Origin: Oreohelix idahoensis
Taxonomy: Eukaryota > Mollusca > Gastropoda > Stylommatophora > Oreohelicidae
Direction of reading: 5' to 3'
NCBI GenBank assembly: GCA_024509875.1
Contig: JAMPIV010012440.1
Span: forward strand, 248,001 to 312,000
Length of the DNA stretch: 64,000 bases
The position numbers and the translations under genes were made by a program. The notes below the pieces were generated by a model, which saw nothing but the letters and a program-made list of their open reading frames with translations, did not search any database and was not told the DNA's origin. Each line of letters begins with the position of its first letter. Within the stretch, counting starts at the first letter, position 1. Of this stretch, positions 11,628 to 24,300 are shown piece by piece.

Positions 11628-13294
11628 ATGATGAAAGTGGTTCCTTTTTCATCTCCATGGCGATGGACAAGGTCAACAAGTGTGTCTCTTCCTGATGTTC
11701 TCTTTCCAAATATTTCTTCAGGAGATTCACATGATAGATTTTTTCTTTCCCCTTCTTATCTATCTTATAATTTGTTCTAGACACCTTCTCTAAACTGTAT
11801 ATGGACCCTGCCATCCAATTTGTAACTTATTCTGACTCCCGGGCAAAAGAAGCAGTACTTTCTCTCCCACAGCCAAATTTCTGTCTTTCGCCTTCCTGTT
11901 ATAATAGGCAGCATGTTTCTTCCTGGCTTGTTTCAAATTTTCATTGGCAAGTTTCCAGCCAGTTTTTTAACCGAGTGGTCAGCTCATTCACATATTGGTA
12001 TGAAGATGTAATGTTTTCCTCTGCCTTTTCATCAGTCCACGTTCTTAACAAAGCTTCAAGTGGACCTTTTATTGGCCTTCCAAACAATAATGTTGCCGGG
12101 GCCATACCGGTTGAACTATGGGGTACCTCCCGATAAGCAAAGAGGGCGGCGTGCAGGTACTGGTCCCATGTATCTGGTTTTTTCGTGTGCCAACTTTCTC
12201 AGGATCGACATTAATGTGCCGTTAAATCTTTCCACTTGGCCGTTCCCTTGGGGATGATACACACTACAATGGAAGTGTTTGGCCTGGAAGATCCTGAAAA
12301 CTTCTTCAGTTAGTTTCCCCTTGAACTGAGAGCCATTATCAGTCAAGATTTGATTGGGAAAGCCTAACCTTGTGAAAATTGTGAGCAATGCCTCTGCCAC
12401 ATGTTTAGAATCAATCGATGACAGGGCTACTGCCTCTCCCCACATAGAACAAGTGTCCACCAGAGTCAGAATGTAGCTGTTCCTTCTCTTGGTTCGGGTG
12501 AGAGGTCCCACAAGATCCACGGCAACTCTCTCAAAGGGTGTTCCCACTATGGGCATTTCCCCCAGAGTTGCTGGTGCAGTCCAATGTTTAGGTGCTACTC
12601 GTTGGCACTCTGGACAGGATTTTACATATCGTTTGATATCTTCAGTTATTCCTGGCCAGAAATAGTGACAAGCTATTCGCTGTCCTGTTGCGCTGATTCC
12701 CATATGACCACTGAAGGGAATCGCATGCCCTAGTTCCAACACTTTAGTCCTATATGAAGTGGGAAGGACCAGCTGTCCGTGACCATTGGATTCAGATCCA
12801 GCCTTCCTATATATCAATTTTTTCTTCATATAAAACTCTCCCTTGCCTGGAGGTGTATGAGATTTGGGCAACTTCTTGAAACATGGCTTGAGTGTTTTGT
12901 CCTCAGCCTGTGCCTTCCTCATCTCATCTGGGTGAGTAGTTATGGGATTATCCTCCTCCTTCTTTGTCTGTGATCTGGTCTGCACTGTTGCCAATATCAC
13001 AGGTCTCTTGGGATTCCCCAAGAAGACATATCTACACCCCAATATTAGAGGGTAGATTGGCTCATTTATCACTGCTGCTTTTATGATTCCTTCCACATAT
13101 CGCGTTTTCACTTTTATTCGGGCGACGGGAAGTGTCATGGTAGCTACATCCTTGGTTGCAGTTTGAATCTCCACTGTTTCTGTGGTGTATTGATCGGCCT
13201 GCACCAGGTGAGAACTCACAACGGAATCGTAATCTAAACCGGTATCATATAAACATCTTATAGTGACACCATTACAAATGACATCTTCACACAC
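11605..13294 (-). pseudogene. B1 protease and integrase, with frameshifts
   Basis: The N-terminal part reads a retropepsin-like aspartic protease (LYDTGLDYDS). The HHCC zinc-binding domain of integrase follows (GHAIPFSGHMG through CPECQRVAPKHW), then the catalytic core with the DDE residues in VDLVGPL, TDNGSQF and GQVERFNG. At about 12200 one extra base in an A-run shifts the frame. The rest of integrase, including the GPY/F module (GWQGPYTVL), continues in other frames to 11605. Another extra A near 11965 breaks it again. The protease frame is offset from gag at a C-run, where related element A is continuous, so this is probably also an indel. Confidence 0.83.
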
Positions 13295-14683
13295 ACTGGG
13301 GGGTGGTATGGTTCCTGTAATTCTTCAGGTTTGCCCTTCTTTTCCTTTTTCCCCGATGTCATAGCAGCAAAATGAGGAGGTTTCCTTCTACAATGGTCAG
13401 TGTCATGATTGTTCATCTTACAATTTTTACACCACCTTTTTCCTTGGTTGAAAGATTTTCTTTCATCATATTTCCTTTCATCGAATTGTGGGAATTTATT
13501 TTTATTGTCATACCGTGGCCTATCAAATTGGTGCTTACCTTTATTTTGATCCTTAGGATCAAATTTATTAAAGTTCTGTGGTGCCCTAAAGTTATCCACC
13601 TGTTTCTTTTTATTACCTGTTACCTCTGCTTGAGCTGCTTGATACCTTTCAGCAACATTTAGCAACTCACCCAGCCTCTCTGCACCTTGTTCCATGAGAA
13701 ACTTTCTCAGGTCTGGAGCCATGAACTCTCTTAGTTGCTCTATAAGGACCATTTCCTTAAGATCTTGGGTTTTCCCCAGAGAAGTCCATTTCTCCAAGTA
13801 TGTCTCTATTCGTGCAGAGAACTGGTGATAGGTTTCACCTGACAGTAGTTTAGCATTCCTAAATTTTTTCCTGTAAAAACTCTGCATTCTTTTCATACCT
13901 TAACAAAAGAGCCTGCTTTAGCATGTCATAATTTTCCTGATCACCTCTGCTCATTTTTGCAAAAACTTCATAAGCTGCCCCACGAAGTCCCTGAGATAAC
14001 TTTAAGCTCCACCTTTCTCTCTCTCTAACCCATACGTGGTAGCTAATAGTTCGTACCTATTTATATAGCTCTCAATATCATCGTCTTTCTCAACAAAATG
14101 ATCTAAATGAAAATTCATAGCTGAGATTGAGGCTCCTTGAGTAACCGTAGCATCAGAGGCAAAGGGACTGGCACCATTTTCAGGAGCATGGCCTTGAAAC
14201 TCAAACTCCCTTAGTCGTAACTCATGTTCCCTTTGTAATCTCTTCTCCGCCTTTTCTGCTTCCCTCTCTGCGGGTAAGTTCGTCTTTTCCCTTTCTGCAG
14301 CTAATTTCTGCTTCCCTTTCTGCAGCTAATTTCTTCTCTTCCCTTTCTGCAGCTAATTTCTTCTCTTCCCTTTCTGCAGCCAATTTCTTCTCTTCCCTTT
14401 CTGCAGCCAATCTTTTGTCTTCTCTTTCTGCTTCCAATTTCTTAGCCTCTTTGTCAGCCTCAATCTGCAACCTCTTAGTCTCAGCCTCAGCTTCAAATTG
14501 TAACTTCTTAATTTCCCTTTCAGCCTCTAACCTTCTTTCGGCTTCTTTTTCTAATCTTCTTTCTTCGCGTTCAATAAATTTGTCACATTCCGTTGTGACA
14601 TAGGCAACCATAACTTGCCCATCTAATCCTAACTCTTTTGCAGTCTGAACCGCAGCAGATCGAAATTTGGCCAGGTCCGCCAT
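13258..14683 (-). pseudogene. B1 gag, frameshifted
   Basis: Gag starts at ATG 14683 (MADLAKFRSA). A charged coiled-coil region contains tandem nine-residue units, KKLAAEREE. A capsid-like domain follows (YRKKFRNAKLLSGETYHQF), and a CCHC zinc knuckle of the form CX2CX4HX4C ends it (WCKNCKMNNHDTDHC). Compared with element C, the frame is broken at a GA microsatellite near 14022 (two extra bases), by an extra T near 13875, and within the coiled coil near 14270. The intact counterpart is 36625-37915. Confidence 0.85.
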
Positions 14684-14862
14684 TGTCTATCAGGTAAATT
14701 TTTATAATGTCTACCCAACAATTCAATTTCTAACTATATATCTAATGGACAACACAGGCACCGTGAGCTCAACCTTATTTAATTCCACCCAAGGATACCT
14801 TTTAATTCTTATATTCCCTGAAGTGAATTACCCCCAATATTTTTAATAGTTAAAGATTCAAA
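14684..14862 (-). other. B1 untranslated leader between primer-binding site and gag
   Basis: This region of about 180 bp corresponds to 36449-36624 in element C, with small differences. It contains no open frame and would hold packaging or dimerisation signals if present. Confidence 0.7.
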
Positions 14863-14880
14863 ATCCCGGACGAGCCCCCA
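14863..14880 (-). promoter_or_regulatory. B1 primer-binding site, tRNA-Pro
   Basis: The minus strand reads TGGGGGCTCGTCCGGGAT, five bases inside the 5' LTR. These 18 bases are the same as the classic tRNA-Pro primer-binding site of murine leukaemia-type retroviruses and complement a tRNA-Pro 3' end including CCA. This position and length fit a minus-strand primer site. Confidence 0.9.
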
Positions 14881-14885
14881 ATATA

Positions 14886-17293
14886 TGTGGTGAAGTGGGA
14901 TGTTATAAATACTTATAGGGAACTTAGTGTACTGACTGAGATCAGCTGTGAAGGTATCTATATCTATTAAGAGTAGTGTATTATATATATAACCTTACTT
15001 GCTACCACATATCTATATATCTCAGTCAGAATTATTCTGGAATAGTGTGATGCTACGTTATGTGTCTAGGGTATGTGTATGGTGAAGTGTAAGTCACAAC
15101 AACAGACAGATAAACAATTTAATTTAATCCACTACTCTTAACAACACTGTGACACTCACATACATATAACACTCTATGAGAATATCTTAAAGAAGTCACT
15201 AGTAACGTTTCAAATAACAATATGTATTCATTACTGGCATGAATGAATATGTGTCCTGATTCAACTACAAGGGAACCAGGAATCACAATCAATTTAAATT
15301 ACAAGTTATGTACAGAATGTATTTAATATGAATATTGTAGTGACATATATTATTACAAATGTTCTATGTGTGTCAGTTGTGTAGTAGTAAAATGAGGTAA
15401 TACTGGTTTTGTTTTGTGCAAGCTCTGTTGGTATTTGTCATCATGACTTCAATAGTTTGTCTTTAGGGACTAGTATTGGAGATGTTCACAGTTCCTGATT
15501 TTAAGACAAGTAAATTCCCCTCTGAATAGTATTTTTATAAAGTTATTTCAAGATGAGGGGACATAATGTTGAGCTCAGCTGGCCAACTCTGCTTATCTTG
15601 AGTGATGGCGGCAGGAAAGGACTCCTCTGCTCGAATTCTCCTCTGGGCTCAGGAGACACCTCACTGATAGCTAAAAAGACCAAGGAGTATGCTGTCCGAC
15701 TCTGGATTCAGCAAATCTCTGACCAGGTGCTGCTCAGTACCATCAAGACCACTGTCCCTGAAATCAAGAAGGATGTACCTTCTACTTCATAACTAATTTA
15801 TATTTTCTTTTTACACTGATCACAATACATCACAACCATTGCGTTCAGAGCGTTAGGCCAACAGTCAGCTTCATCTGAAATACTTTATTCCAGTATTACC
15901 CTTCTTAATGGTTACTACGCCTCTGCACTTCCAGCATTATTTCTTTCTAGTCAATCATCCAGGTGTCAGTGTACTGTTTGGCCATTTCATGCCGTTTTAC
16001 TTCTCTCCGACACCCTCTGTTCAGGCTGGAGCATTTTAGGCTTTACCTCACGTTTGCCACTGAACTACACATATATATACAGGCATAAATCAACAATTCA
16101 CATTCAATTTTCATTAAAAGATATTAAATGGTTCAAGCTTACCACAATTCATACGAATAAACACAGATACGTTGATTAGCAATGAATTCTGGCACAAACT
16201 GGCACAAATTCCTATCTGCTTATGTTCCAGGCTTTTATTTTACACAAATATGAGCTGGCTTCAACGCACTGATGCTTTATCAAGCTTCTTTAAACAAGTG
16301 GTCTCGAACTAACGCTCCCAAGTGTGTATATCAGCGAGACTGGCCAATGAGCCACGTTTCGACAAGTGTTTGAAAAAATGTTACCTTTTCCCGTCTCCCC
16401 TAACAACCAAGATAGTATTTATAGCCCGACCAATCGTGGTTAGGCTTTCATTTGTTGCGCTCCAATCAATTTGGAGTTTACATGGTAGGCTATTTCTGTA
16501 ACGTACATTTTTTTCAAACACGTTAAAAAAAAATCTTATGAGCAGAAATGATTTTATGCTGTCAGGCACCCCCAATATTTTATTTTGGGTATAATTTATT
16601 AATTCCTGGACTATTTGCGTAACGTTTTACATATTATTTGTCAGCAAGCCCTAAGGAACCCAAAAATACTAATTTAAAGGAGCTACGTGGCTGCGTTCAA
16701 AATATGCAATTTCTTCTACCTCCTGTTTTGGAAGATGTGCTGTCTGGGTACTGTTATGTGTTCAAACGTAAACCCATCTATTGTTATCTTTTCTAATAAG
16801 AGTCTGTTATGATTTATAAACCTAACTCTGGGAAAGGGTAGTGTATTTTATCACTGTCCGTCTGAAAAAGTTAGTGCTTGTAGACTTACACGCGTGATGC
16901 CAGCATTTGTATATCGCGCGTCGCGTGTTGCATGCGTTCCTGATTTTCAGCCCTCCCCTCTCGCTATCCTTTTGTCCATCTGTTCGTTCGTTTTGGTAAC
17001 GTAATGTAATTAATGTTAGGATTAATTTAGGTCATTACGCAGTACGTCTCAATGCTTTTCCAAGAAATACAGCACACGTTTCATTGAAGAAAGCGGGTAA
17101 TAATACAGTAAGCTTTTATATCAACGTGAAAGCGTTACAATTTGCAGACGAAGCAGAAAACAAGGGGGATTTCGAGTACATTCCTTGTGACAGCACTGTC
17201 ATTTTACCATTGCTCTTCTCTTTATTAATTTTATTTGTTAGGCTTCATATTTACCTAATAATTTATATATGTGGATTAGAATATTTCATGACA
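14886..17293 (-). repeat. B1 5' LTR (2408 bp)
   Basis: The LTR runs from TGTGGTGAAG to TCATGACA on the plus strand, with TG...CA termini. On the minus strand a TATAAAT box lies at 16417-16423 with an ATTGG (inverted CCAAT) at 16430-16434 just upstream. The length is large for a gypsy-type LTR. Confidence 0.87.
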
Positions 17294-18726
17294 CTGAGGT
17301 CAATCTTGGAGAAAATCTTTGCCTTGCTAAGCTTGGTGAGCAACTCAGAAACAGTTTGGAGAGGTTCGGGCTGGAATTCCGTAACAGCGTTTAGCAGCCG
17401 GTAATCTATACACAGCCGAACTTCCTTATTGGGCTTCTGCAACAGCACTACACTGGAACTGTAACGAGATGTAGACTCACTGATAATTCCTGCCTGGCGC
17501 AGCTTGTCTATTTCTCCGCGAAGTGCATCAGCTTTAGCGTACGGTATGGGGTAAACTCTGGTTCGAACAGGGGTCTCGTTTGTTAATTTCATATCAAATT
17601 CGATGAGATTTTTTCGACCAGGTACACCCGTTAAGACTGCACTGTACTGTTTTAGTAGCGCCCTGGTTTCTGTTTATTGTTCTAGTGAGAGATTGTCGCC
17701 GAACTTGACATCTTTAAAGGATTCTGTGGGTTGCAATGGGTACTCCATGCAACCATCATCATCTTCCTCGTCTTCCGTTGCTATGGCGAATGCCAGGAGA
17801 TGCTCGGAGGATGGCACCGGTCTCTCCAGATATTTCTTAAGTAGATTTACGTGGAAGACCTTCTCCTTTCCTTTGATGGAGATCTTGTAATTGGTACGTC
17901 AGATCTTTTTAAGGACGGTAAACGGCCCTTGCCATCCGATGCGAAGTTTATTGCTTCCGGTTGGAAGTAGCAACAAAACTTTCTCCCCTGGTTGTAGTTC
18001 TCTCTTTTTTGCAGCGTTGTTGTATCTTTTAGCATGTTTAGCGCGGGCTTTCTTAAGGTTGGTTGTAGCTAGATCCCAAAATAGCTTTAGACTTTCCTTG
18101 AGCTCAGATACATACTTGCTTGCAGAGACGACTGTCTCGTCGGCCTTTTGGTCTGTCAGGGACCGAAGTAAGGCTTCTAGTGGCCCCTTAATAGGTCTGC
18201 CAAATAAAAGTGTAGCTGGCGCGAATCCCGTAGACGCTTGAGGAACCTCTCGGTAGGCGAATAAGGCAGCCGATATATATAGGTCCCAGTCTTCCGGTTT
18301 CTCCTGACCCAGCTTACGTAACATGGTGGTGAGGGTGCCGTTAAAACGTTCCACGAGCCCATTTCCGGCCGGATAGTAGGGACTGGTGTGGATATGTTTG
18401 GCCCTCAAGATCTTAAAGATCTCCTCCATTAACAGGCTACGGAATTGGGATCCATTGTCCGTCAAAACTTGTTGAGGGAATCCCAACCGTGTAAAGATTT
18501 GCACGAGGGCTTCTGCGACATGCTTGGAATTTATGCATGGTAGCGGTACAGCTTCGGCCCACATTGTGCAAGTGTCGACTAAGGTCAGGATGAACCTGTT
18601 CCTTCTTTTGGTCCTTTCCAGGGGTCCAATGATGTCGACAGCAACCCGTTCAAATGGAGTACCCACTATTGGCATTTGCCCCATAGGTACTGGGGTGTCA
18701 AGTGCTTTGGTGCTACCCGTTGGCAC
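17294..18726 (-). pseudogene. Element A integrase core and N-terminal reverse transcriptase, broken
   Basis: The integrase catalytic core is complete: VDIIGPL, TDNGSQF and GLVERFNG carry the D, D and E residues. The GPY/F-type module follows (GWQGPFTVL). The frame has a TGA at about 17899 and a TAA near 17675. Reverse transcriptase then begins (YPIPYAKADALRGEID, VVLLQKP, CIDYRLLN) and stops at FSKIDLS, exactly where the B1 LTR starts at 17293. Upstream, the N-terminal zinc domain of integrase is in another frame (see 18666-20643). Confidence 0.85.
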
Positions 18727-20643
18727 TGGGCGCAGGATTTCACATTCCTGGTAATGTCAGAGTTCATTCCTGGCCACCAATAGTGGTTTTTTATTCGCTG
18801 AATAGTGGCGTTTTGTCCCATATGTCCGCTAAAGGGAAGAGAGTGCCCCATTTCTAAGATCTGGCTTCTGTACTGCGTCGGTACTAGGACCTGGTTATTC
18901 CCCGTGTCCGGGTTGCCCGTTCTACGATACAATACGCCATCCTTAGAAAAGATGTCTCCGTTGTGTCTGGGGTCCTTAGCCATAGGCAGTCTTTTAAAGC
19001 AGGGCTCCAGAGTAGGGTCCTTTTGTTGCGCCTCCTTCAGTTCATTCGGCAACCAATTTGGCGCAGGCTCCCTCTCTTTCTTGGCTTGCCCTTTTGTGCT
19101 TGCCGCTGCCATAATAGGCTCCTTTGGTTTCCCAATATACACATATCTACATCCCAGGATAACTGGGTAGATCGGATCATCCATTATGGCCGCTTTAATA
19201 ACACCTCTGACAAAATCAGAGTGTATTTCTACCCGTGCGATAGGAAGCGTCCTGGGTGCATCACTCGAGAAAACTCCACTAAGTTTGACGGTTTCCTCTG
19301 TCTCCTGACCGGGTTTGACTAGGTGCCTAGCGACGATACAACTGATGCTTAGTCCAGTGTCAAAGAGACAAGTAGTTGAGGTACCATTCAAAATTACAGT
19401 TCCTCGAGTTGAGGGTCGGTCCCCCTCAGGTTGAGAATCACTGACATTGACTCTACCTTTCGAGGCTGTATGCAAACATCCAACGCGGTTAGGCCCGGTT
19501 TGTTTGCCCTGATCAGACGTTCCTGTTGTAGGTGTCTTTCCTTTTCCTTGACCTAGGTGGCCGCGCTGCCACGTAGGCTTGGTGGGTTGATCAGAATTGT
19601 TGTTCGGGGGGTATCGGGTTTTGTAGAATTTCGATTTTTCCTGGGGAGGTCTCTGGGTATTATTTTCTCGTTGGTTATAATTCTGAGAGGAATTAGAGGA
19701 ATAGTATGACTGTTCTAGATTTTGTTTTCGAGATAGCTCATCTGTGGGTTTACGTTTAGTGCTGGGAAGTTCGGCCATTGCATTGGTATAGCGTTCGGCC
19801 ATATTGAGGATGTCCTCAAGTCTGACTGCGCCCTGTTCCGCCAAAAATCTACGGGTTTCGTTTGACAAAGTTGACTTTATCTGCTCCACAAGAACAAGTT
19901 CAAGGAGTCCCTCATATGTAAGAGGTAGGTCCGATAATTCGATGCATTTTGTCAAATAGCCCGTGAGACGTAAAGAGAACTGTGGGAAAGTTTCCCTGCT
20001 CTCTTTCCGGCTGTTTCTGAACATTTGCAGAAATTTTCGGGCGGTAATTTCAAACCGTTCTAGTAAGGCCTTCTTTAGCATGTCATAATCATGTTGGTTG
20101 GTTCCCAGCTTCGTGTACACGTCATACGCATTACCTTTGAGTGCAGTTGGGAGTTTAAGACTCCAGCGGGAACTCTCTAACCCATACAGATTTGCAAGCC
20201 GTTCGAATTTTTCAAGGAAGGTGTCAATTTTTTCATTGGGGCTAGGAAAAGCCTCTAAAGCAAAAGACATCGCTGTTAATTGGGCAGACTGAGGGCTGGA
20301 GAGATCCATTGACTGAGACTGGGGCGAAGACGGCTCTCCGTTATTCGAAGTAGAGGCGCCCCGACTCTCTAAAACCTTAAGCGCCAGTTCATGTTGTCTT
20401 TCCCTTTCTCTTTCTCTCTCTCTCTGCGGGCTTCCATCTCTGCCTCAATTTTCTTCTGCTCCAATTGACGATCGCCCGCTTCTTTCTTCCTAGCTTCTTC
20501 TCTCTGTTGCTCTTCCTTCTTCTCTGCTGCTGCTCTCTCTTGCTCCGCGTCATATATTTCCAGTTCCTGGTTGATAAACAGATTCGCAGCTTCTGTGTCT
20601 AGTCCTGCCTCAGGATGGATCTCATCTTTATCCTCTCTGCCAT
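18666..20643 (-). pseudogene. Element A gag, protease and integrase zinc domain
   Basis: The probable gag start is ATG 20643. A charged coiled-coil N-terminus is thrown out of frame in a GA-rich tract near 20410. The long open part (20309-18666) has a capsid-like domain (FLEKFERLANLYG, DYDMLKKALLERF), a basic linker, a retropepsin with LFDTGLSIS, and the integrase HHCC domain (HSLPFSGHMG to CAQCQRVAPKH). Gag and protease are in one frame, with no visible frameshift site. No CCHC knuckle is visible, unlike the B family. One frameshift separates the end from the integrase core at 18726. Confidence 0.85.
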
Positions 20644-21337
20644 TGTCAAAGAATAAGATGTAGTATGACTAGAGAATAGTACGAAAGAACAAGAAGGGGA
20701 AAGACTCAAAGCCGCTACGAGAAAAACCCAAAGTAAAAAAAAAATTTTTCTTAATGACCTCGTGTGTTAACTTATCGCCGCTATTATTGTCACTTAAGAC
20801 TTTTAACGCAAGCAACTATGCCAATTAATTGGTAAGTTACACTAGAAAAAAATCTACTATTACTAACAGTAGAGAAAGATTTATATTAAAACAATTTAAA
20901 AGGGAAAAAAATATAAAAAAATTTCCCCAAAAATTTTAATTCTCTAACAACAAACTCCGTCCCTGAAGTCAATTATGAGATGAGACGTAGTTAACTTAAT
21001 TTTAAAAAATCAGAACAATCCGTCTTTAGCTTAGCTCAACTCAAACGCTTCAAAAACCTTTAGTGACTGTAAAACCAGTCACGCGATCCCAGCGAATCTT
21101 ATAAAGAAAAATTTTCATTTACTCCGCCAGAGGATAATTTAGCAACCCGAATTTATGATTATCCGTACTTTCTGCTGCTGTGGAAAGAAAACAACCTGTA
21201 AATATGCTGTGTGGACGACCCAAATACTAAAAGGCGTTGTCTAGGGGTGTAATTAATTATTTCCCTAAATCACAAAGACAGATCACTCACACTCTATCTA
21301 TTTAGATCCAGACTTAGATCAGACTCAAAATATCTTT
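20644..21337 (-). other. Element A 5' leader
   Basis: About 690 bp lie between gag and the primer-binding region. The sequence is AT-rich with A-runs and has no convincing open frame. Confidence 0.6.
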
Positions 21338-21355
21338 ATCCCGGCGAGCCAGCCA
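21338..21355 (-). promoter_or_regulatory. Element A putative primer-binding site
   Basis: The minus strand reads TGGCTGGCTCGCCGGGAT a few bases inside the 5' LTR. It ends in CCA on the complement and shares its GGCTCG and CCGGGAT blocks with the tRNA-Pro site of B1, but is not identical. The primer tRNA is therefore not assigned. Confidence 0.6.
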
Positions 21356-21360
21356 AATAT

Positions 21361-24300
21361 TGTCGTAAATTTATTTTGAGAGAAAGAGTCTTAGAAATAG
21401 TAGTCCGGTTTAGGGTGTAGAATGATGGTGAAAAAGCTCAGTGATAGAAATGTAGAGATTAAATATGATGCTCCACAGAGTGCTGGAGGAGAGTAAAGAC
21501 AGACTTATTTACGACAAATCGTTTCTCTCAATCTTCTCTTCCACTCTTCTGGTCAAACAATTATTTGCCAGTTTTCCAGACACACATCTGCGCTCACACC
21601 GATTTGGTGCTTCAGACACACAGACGACGTGGATACAACTATCTTAAACAAATATGGGGGATTTGGGCCTTGGTAGTCCAACACAGTACTATATATGTTT
21701 ATGCCGTTTATTAGCATTAAACTCAATCACAACATCCAACAGGTGTTACATAAAAAGTATCATAAGTACCGAAAAATACAATTAATAAGGTGAGGAGGGG
21801 GGTAAAGAAGATTGGTATCGACTAAACCCTTCCCGCTTATTAGACAAAGGTAAACCCAGTCCCAAGATAGATAGTTAACAGGAACATAGGTAATGTAACC
21901 TAACAATGAAGTTAATTTCTCTGAAAGAGGTGTTACAATATTAGGTATGGTGGTAGACTAAAATACTGTTATCCCAATTGTGTCTTCCCTTTACTAAGCA
22001 AAGAGAAAATGGGGGGGGGGGGGGGGAATGAAACAGAGTTAACAAATTATCCCACTTAAAGGAACAATGCCGGGTATACAGAAAAACGTATTACCCGGTA
22101 GGCATGTTAACAAATGGTTTTGCAAAAATAGATCTCCTGTCATTCATACACGCTGTGAGGATCCACACTCATATACATACACACTTACCGATTGCAGCAT
22201 CAGACGATCCATAGCATGATATACACAGTAATTAAACTCTTTACATGTGAAACTGTCTAGTCCTTCTATGTCCCGCCCCAGATAATGCGAGGTTTCACTG
22301 AGAGCAAATATTCCCGCTTATCGCCGGACTTGAAGTTCTAAGAGTTCTTGTGTTTTATTATAAAGAAACGAGTCTATGGGAGGGCACTGACGCAGTTCGA
22401 CATAGGGGTGAAAAATGAGGTGCTGGTATAATCCTTCAATGCGTGATGATAGCCACTGACCGGTAAAGTTTTTAATCCAGTGAGGAAAACTAGGCTCGGT
22501 CACAGTCAGGTAAATCGGTATTCTCTCACATTTAGAACCGTTGTGGTAAAGTGGGATGATATCAATATTTATAGGGGACTTAGTGTACTGACTGAGATCA
22601 GCTGTGAAGGTATCTGTATCTAATAAGTGTGGTGTATTACAGATGACCTTACTTGCTACCACATTTATACCTCAGTCAGAATTATTCTGGAATATTGTGA
22701 TGACTACGTTGAATGTCTAGGGTTATGAAAATGATGAAGTGTAAGTCACAACAACAACAGACAGATAAACAATTTAATTTATTCCACAACACTTTACAAC
22801 ACTGTGACACTCACACACATATAACACTCTATAAGACTATCTTAAATGAGTCAAGTGTAAAGTTTCAAATATATATATAATAATTCTTTTCAATAACGGA
22901 TATCCTGATTCAACTACACAGTGAACCAGGAATCACAATCAAATGTAATTACAAGTAGTATGTACACAGTTTATAAATATAATCTTTGTATTGACATATT
23001 TTATTATTCTTATCCTATGTGTGTAAGTTGTGAAGTAGTAATATGAGGTAATACTGGTTTTGTTTTTCAAGCTAGGTTGTTGTTTGTCATCATGACTTCA
23101 AGTGTTTGATTATCTTGGAAATAGTATTGGGAAAAGTTCACAGTTCCTGTCATTTGAAACAATTTATTGTCCCTCTGTGTTAAATATACTGTCAATTTTT
23201 TGAGGGGGGGCACATAATGTTGAGCTACTCTGGCCACAGAAGCTTATCTTTCGTGATGGCGGCAGGAAAAGACTCCTCTGCTCGATTGCTTCCTGTGTTC
23301 TGGAGACACCTCACTGGTTGCTATCTGGACCAAAGGAGTATGCTGTCAGCCTCTGGATTCAGCAAAACTCAGACCAGGTGCTGCTTCAATAACTTAGGAC
23401 CACGGTCACTGAAACAAGAAGATTGTACCTCCTATTTCAGAACTTATTTATAATCTATTTCCACACTGAACACAATACATAACAAACACTGAGTTCAGAG
23501 CGGTAGGCCAACTGCCAGCTTCATCTGAAACAATTTACACCAGTATACTCCTCCCTAATGGTTACTACGCCTCTGCAATTCCAGCATTATTTCTTTCTAG
23601 TCAATAAGATAGGTGTCAGTGTACTGTTTGGCAATTCCATGCAGTTTTACTTTTCTCCGACACGTCCTGTTCAGGTTGGAGCAATATTTAGGCTTTGCCT
23701 CATGTTGGCTACTGAACCACACACATATACAGACATAAATTATCAATTTACATTCAATATTCATTAAAAAGATATCAAATATGTCAAGCTTACCACAATT
23801 CATGGGAATAATAACAAATACGTTGACTGGCGATGAATAATGGCACAAATTCCGATCTGCCTCTGTCCCAGACTTTTATTTAGAAAAATATGATCTGGTT
23901 CTCAACGCACTGTTTCTTAGTAAGTTTATTTTAAAATGTGGCACTGAACTGACGCTCCTAATTGACTATATTGGCGGGTCTAACCAATCGGGCCATGTTT
24001 ACACAAGCTTTTCAAAAAATGTTACCCTTCTCACGTTTCCCCTAACAACCAAAATTAGTATTTGTAGTCTGACTAATCGTGTTTCGCCTTACATTTACTT
24101 CTATCCAATCAAATAGGATTTAACATGGTGGCCTATTTCCCGTAAAATGGTGGTTTCAAAACATGCCACTGTGAGATTATTATTTGGTGTTGTCTGACAC
24201 CCTCACTATTTTCTTTTGGCTATAATTTGTTAATTCCTAGACTATTTGCGTAACACTTAACATATTCTTTGTCAGCAAGTCCTAAGGCACCCAAATATAT

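Larger units (their letters stand above)
7756..17293 (-). mobile_element. Element B1: Gmr1-type gypsy-like LTR retrotransposon nested in A
   Basis: B1 is a complete minus-strand element with a 5' LTR at 14886-17293, a tRNA-Pro primer-binding site, gag, protease, integrase, reverse transcriptase and RNase H, a polypurine tract, and a 3' LTR at 7756-10105. It split the pol gene of A. The right junction is clean (LTR TG terminus at 17293). At the left junction the LTR lacks its last 61 bp and A lacks about 195 bp, so one deletion spans that boundary and removed the target duplication. The two LTRs differ at about 18 places I noticed. The domain order, integrase before reverse transcriptase, matches the Gmr1 group. 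Confidence 0.87.

Noticed and set aside
13258..13294. Programmed minus-one frameshift between gag and protease in B1
   Set aside because: The offset lies at a C-run and related element A is continuous there, so an indel is the simpler explanation.
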